NCBI GenBank assembly: GCA_001775555.1
Contig: MEXE01000013.1
Location: 30,316-58,438, forward strand
DNA: 28,123 bases
Reading direction: 5' to 3'
Source of the DNA: Candidatus Amesbacteria bacterium RBG_19FT_COMBO_48_16
GTDB lineage: Bacteria; Patescibacteriota; Microgenomatia; CAZETR01; Amesbacteraceae
Made by a program: the position numbers and the translations under genes. The notes beneath the pieces were generated by a model. The model ran no database searches. It was not told the origin of the DNA and saw only the letters and a program-made list of their open reading frames with translations. Of this stretch, positions 1 through 6,546 are shown piece by piece (within the stretch, counting starts at the first letter, position 1; every line of letters begins with the position of its first letter).

Positions 1-1
1 G

Positions 2-811
2 TGGGGGGGGCAACTGATGCTGACGACCCTGGTGGAAAATTATCCGGGGTTTCCGGATGGAATAATGGGACCGGAGTTGATGGAAAGAATGAGGAAACAG
101 GCGGAGAGATTTGGGGCGAAAATAGAAGAGAGAGATGTGATAGAGATAGAGACAGAGAAAAGGCCGTTGGTGGTTAAGACGGACGAAGCAGTGTATCAGT
201 CGAGGGCGGTAGTTATTGCCACGGGGGCGTTGGCCCAATGGCTGGGAGTGCCGGGGGAGGAGAGATTGATCGGGCGGGGGGTATCCAGTTGTGCCCCATG
301 CGATGCGCCGTTTTTTAAGGATAAGAGAGTGGTTGTGGTAGGCGGAGGGGATAGCGCTATGGAGGAAGCGCTGGTATTGACTAAGTTTGCCAAAGAAGTG
401 ACGATGGTTCACCGGAGAGACAAGTTCCGGGCCAGCCAGATCATGCAGGATAAAGTACTGAATAATCCGAAAATAAAAGTGAGGTGGAATACGCAGGTCG
501 TTGGGATAATTGGGGAGGAAAAAGTGGAGAAAGTGAAATTCAGGGATGGAAGCGAAATGGCGGCGGATGGGGTGTTTGTGGCGATAGGGCATACTCCAGC
601 GACCAAGATTTTTGAGGGAAAAGTGGAGCTGGATGAAAAATTTTATGCCAGGCGGTCGGGGGATAAATATAAGACCATGTCTAACGTACCGGGGGTGTTT
701 GTGGCCGGGGATGTGCATGATTATCATTACCGGCAGGCGGTAACGGCTGCGGGGTATGGATGTGAAGCGGCTTTGGATGTAGAAAGGTGGTTGGATGATC
801 AAAAAAGCTAA
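2..811 (+). CDS. trxB: Thioredoxin reductase, 5'-truncated by window edge
   Basis: NADPH-dependent FAD flavoenzyme that reduces thioredoxin in the cytoplasm. The frame is open from base 2 and reads GGQLMLTTLVENYPGF, the conserved stretch after the missing N-terminal FAD-binding segment, so the true start lies upstream. Counted from the Met at base 17, the redox-active pair is CAPC (C92 and C95, bases 290-301), followed by the NADPH-binding glycine motif VVVVGGGDSAMEEA (about 105-118), the HRRDKFRA segment typical of the family, and the C-terminal FAD-contacting GVFVAGDV motif. Families usually have CATC or CAVC; CAPC is a mild variant. About 50 N-terminal residues appear to be missing. A DsbA-like gene follows shortly after, which suggests a local thiol-redox cluster. 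Family assignment is firm; the electron partner is not visible. Confidence 0.95.
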   Translation, partial: WGGQLMLTTLVENYPGFPDGIMGPELMERMRKQAERFGAKIEERDVIEIETEKRPLVVKTDEAVYQSRAVVIATGALAQWLGVPGEERLIGRGVSSCAPCDAPFFKDKRVVVVGGGDSAMEEALVLTKFAKEVTMVHRRDKFRASQIMQDKVLNNPKIKVRWNTQVVGIIGEEKVEKVKFRDGSEMAADGVFVAIGHTPATKIFEGKVELDEKFYARRSGDKYKTMSNVPGVFVAGDVHDYHYRQAVTAAGYGCEAALDVERWLDDQKS

Positions 812-854
812 CATGTGAAACAGCTTGAGGAATGAGAGAAATTGACAGTAGTGT

Positions 855-860
855 TATTAT
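855..860 (+). promoter_or_regulatory. -10 box TATTAT, leaderless geometry
   Basis: TATTAT ends 6 nt before the ATG at 867, so transcription would begin at or next to the start codon. A TTGACA at 842-847 is too close (7-nt spacer) to be its -35 box. Confidence 0.45.
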
Positions 861-866
861 GGGATT

Positions 867-1187
867 ATGTCTCCGATAGAGGGGTTTTGGGATCCAACCG
901 ATGAAGAGTTAGCTAAATTTAGAGATCGGAGGGGAGGCTTGAGGGCAAAGCGTCCACTCCAAGGACTTACGGGGCTCAATCAGGTAGTAGCTGAGAAGGT
1001 ACACGATGAGGGGTTGTTGACGGTGAGTTTTAGCCCTGGAAAAGGAAGGCAAACCGCATATGTGCAGGCGATTGGTGTACTGACTGCTGTAAGGAGTTTT
1101 CTACGGAGAACTAAGGGGGTGGAAGTCGAATCTAGATGGATTCGAGATGAAGATGGTAACGGCCGGATGGTAATTCGAAAGAAGTAA
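867..1187 (+). CDS. Hypothetical protein, 106 aa
   Basis: Not recognised. The product is small and charged, with no signal peptide or membrane segment. The N-terminal part is Asp/Arg-rich (FWDPTDEELAKFRDRRGG). The middle (LLTVSFSPGKGRQTAYVQAIGVL) looks like strands followed by a helix, and the C-terminus is basic (RMVIRKK). The start is supported by a TATTAT box directly upstream; no Shine-Dalgarno is visible, which fits a leaderless message. It sits between trxB and the DsbA-like gene, separated by 55 and 50 bases, so each gene may have its own promoter. Codon usage and G-rich strand bias match the neighbours, which supports a real gene. A cytoplasmic role is an inference only. Confidence 0.6.
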   Translation: MSPIEGFWDPTDEELAKFRDRRGGLRAKRPLQGLTGLNQVVAEKVHDEGLLTVSFSPGKGRQTAYVQAIGVLTAVRSFLRRTKGVEVESRWIRDEDGNGRMVIRKK

Positions 1188-1221
1188 TTGTTGGTGATTG
1201 ATACGTCTTTGGGAGTTGTGG

Positions 1222-1227
1222 TATAAA
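1222..1227 (+). promoter_or_regulatory. -10 box TATAAA
   Basis: TATAAA ends 10 nt before the ATG at 1238, predicting a leader of only a few nucleotides. No clear -35 box. Confidence 0.4.
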
Positions 1228-1237
1228 GACTAGCATC

Positions 1238-2041
1238 ATGACGGTTAAAAAGACGGAGGCACTGAAGAGTTTTTGGGAGAAATCGGGACCGGTGATGATG
1301 GTTGTGATGGTGGTGTTGGCCTTTGCCTTGGGGTCGTTGTGGAGCAAGGTGAAGTATTTGGAGAAGGGCGGGCAACCGGGCCAGGCAAACCAGGCAAATC
1401 AGGCTGGACAGGTGCAAAAACCGGCGGCAAAATATGCGACTTTTGGGGCGGCACTGGAAGTGTACGCGAAAGAAATAGGGTTGGATGAGGATAAACTGGT
1501 AAAGTGCGTGGAGTCAGGGTCGAAAAAGCAGCTGGTAGAAGCGCAGATAGGGGAGGGTCAATCCGCGGGAGTGCAGGGAACGCCAGGCTTTTTTATAAAC
1601 GGAGTGTTTCTGGGGGGAGCATTTCCATATGAAGCGTTTAAGGAGATAATCGACAAGCAGTTGGCCGGAAGGGTATCAGAAAAGATTGAGGACTACTCGC
1701 AGGTGTTGCAGGATGCGGCCAAACAGGGTGCTTTTAATCCGGTACCTAAAAAAGTGGAGATAGGGGATGCGCCGGTACGGGGAGGGAAAGGGCAAATAAC
1801 TCTGATAGAGTTTTCGGATTTCCAGTGCCCGTTTTGCGTTCGGGTAAAGCCGACGGTGGATAAAATTTTGAGTGATTATGAAGGAAAAGTAGTGTTGGCA
1901 TATAAGCATTTTCCGCTGACGCAAATCCATGCGAATGCACAGAAGGCGGCAGAAGCAGCAGAGTGCGCCCGAGACCAGAATAAATTTTGGGAGATGCATG
2001 ATAAACTGTTTGAGACACAGGGGGAGTGGGCGGGCGTCTAG
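1238..2041 (+). CDS. Membrane-anchored DsbA-like thiol oxidoreductase, circularly permuted
   Basis: Predicted extracytoplasmic disulfide oxidoreductase of the DsbA/Thioredoxin_4 type, 267 aa. A single N-terminal membrane anchor lies at about residues 18-37, then a Gln/Gly-rich linker to about 62. The order of the rest is unusual. Residues ~64-144 match the C-terminal half of a DsbA-like domain (helix YAKEIGLDEDKLVKCVESG, the cis-Pro loop GVQGTPGFFING with T115-P116, final helix PYEAFKEIIDKQL). Residues ~172-267 match its N-terminal half (IEFSDFQCPFC with C197 and C200, KHFPL, AAEAAECARDQNKFWEMHDKLFETQGEW). Joining the end of the protein to residue 64 would recreate a normal domain. The stop falls just where the usual domain would continue into its second half. 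This could be a true circular permutant or the remains of a tandem duplication. The -10 box of the next gene starts one base after the stop. Confidence 0.88.
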   Translation: MTVKKTEALKSFWEKSGPVMMVVMVVLAFALGSLWSKVKYLEKGGQPGQANQANQAGQVQKPAAKYATFGAALEVYAKEIGLDEDKLVKCVESGSKKQLVEAQIGEGQSAGVQGTPGFFINGVFLGGAFPYEAFKEIIDKQLAGRVSEKIEDYSQVLQDAAKQGAFNPVPKKVEIGDAPVRGGKGQITLIEFSDFQCPFCVRVKPTVDKILSDYEGKVVLAYKHFPLTQIHANAQKAAEAAECARDQNKFWEMHDKLFETQGEWAGV

Positions 2042-2047
2042 TATAAT
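2042..2047 (+). promoter_or_regulatory. -10 box TATAAT, leaderless geometry
   Basis: A perfect TATAAT lies 7 nt before the ATG at 2055 and starts immediately after the preceding stop codon. This places the transcription start on the A of the start codon and decides between 2055 and an in-frame ATG at 1929 inside the upstream gene. Confidence 0.65.
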
Positions 2048-2054
2048 TTGGGGG

Positions 2055-2597
2055 ATGAAATTGGGAGCGAAGGAGTTGAGATTGACGAAGCCTTCGGAGG
2101 CGGATTTGGCAAAAATAAAAAGACGGCCGATTTGGATAATCCTGGATAATGTAATGGATACGTATAACATCGGGTCGATATTTAGATTGGCTGATGCGGT
2201 AGCGGCACAGGAAGTCCTGTTGTGTGGCGGAAGTGAGACACCGCCGGCGAGTCGGATTCATAAAGCGGCGGTGGGAACGGAGGAATGGGTACAGTGGCAA
2301 TATATGGAAACTGCGGTTTTGGCAATTGCAAAACTCAAAAATCAAAACTCAAAAATCAAAATTATTGCGGTGGAGCAAGATGAGAGGGCGATACCTTATA
2401 ACTCACCCCTGCACCCCTCTCTTAACTTAAGAGAGGGGACGCCAATTGCTATTGTAGTGGGGCATGAGACGGAGGGGGTGTCAAAGGAAGTGTTAGACAT
2501 GGCGGATGTGATTGTGGAGATACCGATGTACGGGGTAAATAGGAGTATGAATGTGGTGGTGGCGACGGGGATTGTGCTTTACAGGATTTTGGGTTAA
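2055..2597 (+). CDS. SpoU/TrmH-family RNA 2'-O-methyltransferase
   Basis: SAM-dependent RNA ribose methyltransferase with an alpha/beta-knot (SPOUT) fold, 180 aa, of the short form without the N-terminal substrate-binding domain. Motif 1 is NIGSIFRLADA (residues ~38-48). Motif 2 is IAIVVGHETEGVSKEVLD (~131-148). Motif 3 is IPMYGVNRSMNVVVATGIVLY (~156-176), which holds the knot and SAM-binding loop. The family usually has SLNV; SMNV is a mild change. The target (tRNA or rRNA) cannot be told from sequence. Two stretches look inserted relative to the family: residues ~92-101, from a duplicated 14-bp A-rich repeat, and ~118-128, from a 25-nt palindrome. Both keep the frame. The ATG at 2055 is chosen over 1929 because of the -10 box at 2042-2047 and because the shorter form begins like the family. 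Confidence 0.9.
   Translation: MKLGAKELRLTKPSEADLAKIKRRPIWIILDNVMDTYNIGSIFRLADAVAAQEVLLCGGSETPPASRIHKAAVGTEEWVQWQYMETAVLAIAKLKNQNSKIKIIAVEQDERAIPYNSPLHPSLNLREGTPIAIVVGHETEGVSKEVLDMADVIVEIPMYGVNRSMNVVVATGIVLYRILG
2330..2357 (+). repeat. 14-bp tandem repeat inside the methyltransferase gene
   Basis: AAAACTCAAAAATC occurs twice in a row, followed by AAAATT. The composition is unlike the surrounding G-rich gene and resembles intergenic filler. It encodes the KLKNQNSKIK stretch. Confidence 0.8.
2414..2438. repeat. 25-nt palindrome inside the methyltransferase gene
   Basis: CCCCTCTCTTAA, a single C, then the exact reverse complement TTAAGAGAGGGG. It reads through in frame as HPSLNLREG, between the two conserved halves of the SPOUT domain. 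It looks like a small inserted palindromic element. Confidence 0.8.
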
Positions 2598-2621
2598 AAA
2601 ATATCCAATTTTAAATTATGG

Positions 2622-2627
2622 TACACT
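2622..2627 (+). promoter_or_regulatory. -10 box TACACT, leaderless geometry
   Basis: TACACT lies exactly 7 nt before the ATG at 2635, the same spacing as at 2042-2055. Confidence 0.45.
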
Positions 2628-2634
2628 TGGGTTG

Positions 2635-2901
2635 ATGAATTGGGAGAGGGTGAGGAGAATTGCAGCCGATTCATTGCCGGGGTGGACGGGAATGAGATTG
2701 TGGAGAGAGGGACGCAAAGTCCGGGCGGGAGCAAATTTGGTATTTGATTTAGGTTTGGCAGGTGCAATTGGTTTGGGGTATTGGGCGGCAGGGGAGGCAC
2801 GGGTTCCTTACAGCGAAGAGCTGGCGGCAGGGATATATGTTTTGGCAAAGATATTTTTGGCGTTGATAACTAATAACACAGATAGAGTGAAGGGGACATG
2901 A
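2635..2901 (+). CDS. Small hypothetical membrane protein, 88 aa
   Basis: Not recognised. A basic N-terminal half (MNWERVRRIAADSLPGW) precedes two hydrophobic stretches, about residues 33-52 (ANLVFDLGLAGAIGLGYW) and 63-82 (AAGIYVLAKIFLALI), so a two-helix membrane protein is likely. The start at 2635 is preferred over an in-frame ATG at 2551, which lies within the methyltransferase gene, because a TACACT box sits 7 nt upstream of 2635. The gene ends 43 bases before the 16S promoter. Size and layout resemble the 96-aa protein at 26932-27222, just after the 5S gene, but no clear sequence similarity is seen. Confidence 0.65.
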   Translation: MNWERVRRIAADSLPGWTGMRLWREGRKVRAGANLVFDLGLAGAIGLGYWAAGEARVPYSEELAAGIYVLAKIFLALITNNTDRVKGT

Positions 2902-2944
2902 TGGGTGACTGAAGATGGGCGGGGGCTGTCGGCCCGTGAGATGC

Positions 2945-2973
2945 TTTACAATACGGATGAATTTGAGTAGAAT
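2945..2973 (+). promoter_or_regulatory. Promoter of the 16S rRNA unit
   Basis: TTTACA (2945-2950), a 17-nt spacer, then TAGAAT (2968-2973). Predicted start is near 2980, about 10 nt before boxA and about 185 nt before mature 16S. Confidence 0.7.
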
Positions 2974-2990
2974 ACGGGGGCTTCGGGGTC

Positions 2991-3003
2991 TGGCTCTTTG
3001 ACA
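2991..3003 (+). promoter_or_regulatory. boxA antitermination element, 16S leader
   Basis: TGGCTCTTTGACA resembles the rRNA boxA consensus (TGCTCTTTAACA). A closely similar element stands before the 23S gene at 22186-22198. The TTGACA within it should not be read as a -35 box. Confidence 0.65.
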
Positions 3004-3164
3004 TGGCAGCGTATATGAGTAAGGACGCTTCTTGTACTTCAAGAAGTGGTATCGCATCATTAGGCAGAGCTTATGGCATTCGCCTTTCGGTGCGATATAT
3101 CCGCACCCTTTCGGGTGACGGGTATAGGAATTATAATTCCTAGCTTGCGTTGCAAGAGAGGAAT
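3004..3164 (+). other. 16S rRNA leader with hairpins
   Basis: Transcribed spacer with a 7-bp hairpin at 3028-3046 (CTTCTTG, loop TACTT, CAAGAAG), short GC stems near 3090-3115, and the self-complementary AGGAATTATAATTCCT near 3126-3141. These are probably processing structures. No protein gene is seen here. Confidence 0.5.
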
Positions 3165-3170
3165 TTTATT

Positions 3171-3206
<36 letters not shown>

Positions 3207-3895
3207 AGTGCCTTAAGCATGCAAGTGGAACGGTCGCCGCGAGGCGACAGTCGCAGACGGGTGAGTACAGCATAGGAATCTACCCTGGGGTGGGGAATAA
3301 CTCGGCGAAAGCTGAGCTAATTCCGCATAAGCCCGCAAGGGGAAAGGCCGTAACTGGCCGCCGAAGGAGGAGCCTATGTCCTATCAGCTAGTTGGTGGGG
3401 TAACGGCCTACCAAGGCAATGACGGGTAGCTGGACTGAGAGGTCGGTCAGCCACAATAGCACTTAGACACGGGCTATACATCTACGGATGGCAGCAACTG
3501 GGAATATTGCGCAATGGACGAAAGTCTGACGCAGCGACTCCGCGTGAGGGATGACGGCCTTCGGGTTGTAAACCTCTTTTGCTCCGCCACATGGCGGAGA
3601 GAATAAGCACCTGCTAACCACGTGCCAGCAGCCGCGGTAATACGTGGGGTGCGAGCGTTATCCGGATTTACTGGGCGTAAAGAGTTCGTAGGCGTCTGGT
3701 AAAGTTTCGTTTGAAAGACCGAGGCTTAACTTCGGAAACGGACGAAATACTTATCAGATTGAGTTAGTTAGGGGGTACTGGAACTTCCGGTGTAGCAGTG
3801 AAATGCGTTGATATTGGAAGGAACACCAAGGGCGAAGGCAGGTACCTGGGACTTAACTGACGCTGAGGAACGAAAGCTAGGGGAGCGAAAGGGAT

Positions 3896-4752
3896 TAAGT
3901 TTAGTCCCATTCCGCAGTAATGTGGAATGAAAACTGGCTATATCGGTGGAACTCCTTGTTATTTCGGGTTACCTTTGGTAATCTGAAATTAGGTGAGGAC
4001 AATACCGAGGGAAGTTAGTATTCTAAGTAAAACTCAAGAAAATGTTTTGATAGGTACTATTTTGGGAGATGGCGGATTGCGCTTTAAGGGTAGCGAATGT
4101 CGGTTGCATATTAAACATGCAGCTTGGCAACTGCCCTTGGTGCAATACAAACATCTGATTTTCGAAAACTTTGTTTCCATGAAGATTAGGGAGTTTTCGC
4201 AAAACATATTTGGCAAGAACTACAGGTTTGCTGAATTTGTGAGCAAAACCCATCCTGAATTTACCCGTTTTTATAATATGTTTTACAAAAATGGAAAAAA
4301 GATAGTTCCTATTAACATTAATAAGTTGTTAACAGATCCAATAGGTCTGGCGGTGTGGTTTATGGATGACGGTTCGGCTGAATATGCCGGAGCATCTCTA
4401 CAAACCCACTGTTTTACGGAATCTGAAGTGAAGTGCTTGCAACTTTGTCTTGAGAGAAACTTTAAGTTGGAGACAACTAAAAGAAGGAATAAGGGTAATT
4501 GGGTGATATATATCCCCAAGAACAGTTTGGAGAGATGGAAAGAATTGGTTGGAAGCCGAATTCTTAAACTATTTGATTATAAACTGGCACCTTATTCTCT
4601 AAGAAAGAAAACTAACCCCGTAGAGACTGCACGCCGGGTTCCGTTCATATGAATTGAACGGAATATGATACAGTCCGAACTGCATAGTAATATGCAGAGT
4701 TTGCTAGAAATGGCAAGCCGATTCCGAATAATCGGAATAAGTAACATATTTG
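3896..4752 (+). other. Group I intron in 16S rRNA at E. coli position ~788
   Basis: Self-splicing intron of 857 nt. The 5' exon ends ...GGGAU and the 3' exon starts UAGAGACCCCUGUAGUCC, so splicing restores the conserved 16S 785-805 region. Boundaries follow group I rules: the exon ends in U, the intron ends in G, and P1 forms between exon GGGAU and the internal guide AGUCCC at about 3904-3909, with a U-G pair at the splice site. Core elements are AATACCGAGGGAAG (4001-4014), shared exactly with two of the 23S introns, CGTAGAGACTGCACGCC (about 4619-4635), and the S-like ATATGATACAGTCC (about 4663-4676). A LAGLIDADG gene occupies 3993-4652, between the P-like element and the 3' core. Confidence 0.9.
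3993..4652 (+). CDS. LAGLIDADG homing endonuclease in the 16S intron
   Basis: Site-specific DNA endonuclease that would cleave intron-less 16S alleles and promote intron homing; some members also help the intron fold. The product is 219 aa, the usual size for a two-motif enzyme. The two LAGLIDADG helices are LIGTILGDGGL (residues ~19-29) and LAVWFMDDGSAEY (~117-129), each with the catalytic acidic residue (GDG and DDG). The start is taken as GTG at 3993, which overlaps the conserved intron core motif at 4001-4014, so the N-terminal MRTIPREV is encoded by core sequence. The gene ends at 4652, just past the R-like core. It is more A/T-rich than the surrounding genes, as expected of a mobile gene. 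It resembles the endonuclease in the third 23S intron (ILGDGGL versus LLGDGSL, FMDDGSAEY versus YMDDGYYDR). Confidence 0.9.
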   Translation: MRTIPREVSILSKTQENVLIGTILGDGGLRFKGSECRLHIKHAAWQLPLVQYKHLIFENFVSMKIREFSQNIFGKNYRFAEFVSKTHPEFTRFYNMFYKNGKKIVPININKLLTDPIGLAVWFMDDGSAEYAGASLQTHCFTESEVKCLQLCLERNFKLETTKRRNKGNWVIYIPKNSLERWKELVGSRILKLFDYKLAPYSLRKKTNPVETARRVPFI

Positions 4753-5027
4753 TAGAGACCCCTGTAGTCCTAGCTGTAAACTATGTTCGCTTGATCTCTG
4801 TTCCGGCTTTGCCGGAGTGGGGGTTGGAGCTAACGCGTGAAGCGAACCGCCTGGGGAGTACGACCGCAAGGTTAAAACTCAAAGGAATTGACGGGAAAGA
4901 GCACAACCAGGGGAGCATGTGGTTCAATTCGATACGAAGCGAAGGACCTTACCCAGATTTGACATGTTACCGTTTTAGTTCTGCAGAAATGCGGGATGAT
5001 CCAACGAAAGAAGGATGGTATCACAGC

Positions 5028-5058
<31 letters not shown>

Positions 5059-5630
5059 GGGTGTCGACTTAAGTGTCGAAACGAGCGCAACCCTTATCGC
5101 ATGTTCAATAGTCTTGCGAAACTGCCTTGCCTATAGCGGGGAGGAAGGAGGGGATGACGTCAAGTCAGCATGGCGCTTATATCTGGGGCCACACACATCC
5201 TACAATGGGGAGTAACAACGGGTTGCCAAGCCGCAAGGCGGAGCTAATCCCATCAAACCTCCCCTCAGTTCAGATTGGGGGCTGCAACTCGCCCCCATGA
5301 AGATGGACTTGGTAGTAATCGCGGATCAGCAGGCCGCGGTGAATACGTTCTCTCTTTTTGTACACACCGCCCATCAAGCCAGCAAAGTCGGCAGGACCTG
5401 AAATTCTACCTTTGGTGGGACGAGGGTCAGGTCGGCGATGAGGGCTAAGTTGTAACAAGGTATCCCTAGCCGAAGCTGGGGATGGATCACCTCCTTTCTA
5501 GGAGTTTTTGACCCCCGAGGTTTATGGAAAAAGTTACTCGCTAAAAAAACTTGTCTCGTAAACGGGAGACGGATACAAACGTCAAAGTTTCCGTCCCGCC
5601 GTTTTCCTACCACTTCCTGGAGTACAATTG

Positions 5631-5660
5631 AAAACCCGTCGTAAGGCGGGTTTTTGTTTT
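5631..5660 (+). terminator. Intrinsic terminator of the 16S unit
   Basis: AAACCCG and CGGGTTT flank a short loop and are followed by a T-rich tract (TTTTTGTTTT). It lies about 135 nt after mature 16S and ends transcription before the next genes, confirming that 16S is not co-transcribed with 23S. The 5498-5630 stretch is trailer and shows no gene. Confidence 0.85.
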
Positions 5661-5713
5661 GGTTATTGACTTTTTTTAGGTTGAGAGAGTAACCTTATGG
5701 GGTTTATTAAAGT

Positions 5714-5872
5714 ATGGACAAGGGTAAGAAACTAAATGTGAGTGGTGGATTTAAAAAAGGGCAGTTACCCGAGTGGTTGAAGGATGTGGAACCAAATAGG
5801 ATTACGTTTTTGGACTTTAGACGACTGTGGTTTCCCAAAGAAGAAGGCAGGGGTGGTAAGGAGAGAAAATAG
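5714..5872 (+). CDS. Small hypothetical protein, 52 aa
   Basis: Not recognised. It reads MDKGKKLNVSGGFKKGQLP, then WLKDVEPNRITFLDFRRLWF, and ends in a basic KGGKERK-like tail. It has no membrane segment. A TTGACT at 5666-5671 and a weak TAACCT about 18 nt later may form its promoter; there is no clear Shine-Dalgarno. Its stop at 5872 lies two bases before the GTG of the next gene, suggesting a coupled pair. Reading frame, strand and codon use match its neighbours, but the short length leaves doubt. Confidence 0.45.
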   Translation: MDKGKKLNVSGGFKKGQLPEWLKDVEPNRITFLDFRRLWFPKEEGRGGKERK

Positions 5873-5874
5873 GA

Positions 5875-6063
5875 GTGAAAGCTGAAATAAAACCCGCGGA
5901 GTGGATATTAGGGGGGTGTGCCGGTGTTTTTTTGGTATTGGGGACATTGGGTTCGATTAAAGGCGAAGCGGCGATGTTTTTTATTCCTTTGGGAATTGTG
6001 TTGGGTTTTTTGGCAGTGGCTAATTATCAGTGGCGCAGGGAAGCGGAAAAGAAAGTAGAATAA
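5875..6063 (+). CDS. Small two-helix membrane protein, 62 aa
   Basis: Not recognised. After a short polar N-terminus (MKAEIKPAEW) there are two hydrophobic helices, about residues 11-27 (ILGGCAGVFLVLGTLG) and 34-50 (MFFIPLGIVLGFLAVAN), then a basic tail (WRREAEKKVE). The tail probably faces the cytoplasm. The start is GTG, two bases after the stop of the 52-aa frame; the AGGAG at that junction is too close to the GTG to be a well-spaced ribosome site, so translation probably depends on coupling. It is convergent with the DUF5665-like gene, 9 bases away. Confidence 0.6.
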   Translation: MKAEIKPAEWILGGCAGVFLVLGTLGSIKGEAAMFFIPLGIVLGFLAVANYQWRREAEKKVE

Positions 6064-6072
6064 GAAGGGGGT

Positions 6073-6297
6073 TTAGGGTTTGAGGTAAGGATTTCGCTTG
6101 ATTAATTCCGCTTGGGTGGTTTCGACAACGTCAGCAATCCAGTTGCCGATTAAAGGTAAACCCCCGGCGGCCTGGAGGAAAGTGACTAGAATAGAAGAGA
6201 TAATAACGAAGCCGACTGTGGCTCCGAAGGACCACCCCAAACCCCGAAGAAAACCGTCTTTGATCAGATGAAGATTGGGGTTTTTCGGTGCGGACAC
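6073..6297 (-). CDS. DUF5665-like small membrane protein, 74 aa
   Basis: Function unknown. The layout and sequence resemble the DUF5665 family common in CPR bacteria: a charged N-terminus, then the FLRGLGWSFGATVGF entry to a membrane helix, a second hydrophobic region, GGLPLIGNWIADVVE, and a short polar tail. The glycine-rich helix and GLPLIGNWIAD signature are the parts I recognise. The start is GTG at 6297; a TACAAT box ends exactly 6 nt upstream on the minus strand, so the message is probably leaderless. The promoter overlaps that of the divergent coiled-coil gene at 6321. Family naming is from memory. Confidence 0.75.
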   Translation of the reverse strand: MSAPKNPNLHLIKDGFLRGLGWSFGATVGFVIISSILVTFLQAAGGLPLIGNWIADVVETTQAELIKRNPYLKP

Positions 6298-6303
6298 ATT
6301 ATT

Positions 6304-6313
6304 ATTGTATCAT
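6304..6313. promoter_or_regulatory. Overlapping divergent leaderless promoters
   Basis: TATCAT on the plus strand (6308-6313) lies 7 nt before the ATG at 6321. TACAAT on the minus strand (6309 down to 6304) lies 6 nt before the GTG at 6297. The two -10 boxes share two base pairs, so RNA polymerase could serve only one gene at a time. Confidence 0.55.
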
Positions 6314-6320
6314 TTAGGGT

Positions 6321-6539
6321 ATGAATGCAGGTGATCAGAAGAAGTTGAAAATACTCGAGAAGAAATTGGCAGAGTATAAAAAGATACTTGAGGAAAAGAA
6401 GCGGGTGTTTCGGGGTATTAAACACGAAAATTCGCTATCAGAATTAAGATATACACAATATATGGTTTATAAAAATTTGGTGGAGGGGTTGGAAAAGGAG
6501 ATAATCCACTTGAAAAAGGGGTTGAAAGTGGGAGAATAA
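6321..6539 (+). CDS. Small coiled-coil protein, 72 aa
   Basis: Not recognised by family. It is Lys/Glu-rich with heptad-like spacing (KKLKILEKKLAEYKKILEEKK, residues ~7-27) and a second helix (LVEGLEKEIIHLKKGLKV, ~53-70), so a short helical hairpin or dimeric coiled coil is expected. It has no signal or membrane segment. A TATCAT box 7 nt before the ATG suggests a leaderless message. It precedes the anchored 159-aa gene by 7 nt and may be in one operon with the first dockerin cassette. Confidence 0.65.
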   Translation: MNAGDQKKLKILEKKLAEYKKILEEKKRVFRGIKHENSLSELRYTQYMVYKNLVEGLEKEIIHLKKGLKVGE

Positions 6540-6546
6540 AATCAGC

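Noticed and set aside
842..847. TTGACA as the -35 box for the 106-aa gene
   Set aside because: Only 7 nt from the TATTAT box, and a 17-nt spacing leads to no good -10.
980..1417. Minus-strand 145-aa frame over the 106-aa and DsbA-like genes
   Set aside because: Shadow of two plus-strand genes; no family features and no promoter.
1929..2054. N-terminal extension of the methyltransferase to ATG 1929
   Set aside because: Would overlap the DsbA-like gene by over 100 nt; the -10 box at 2042 fixes the start at 2055.
2998..3003. TTGACA as a -35 box for 16S
   Set aside because: No -10 box at the right distance, and it is part of a boxA that matches the one before 23S.
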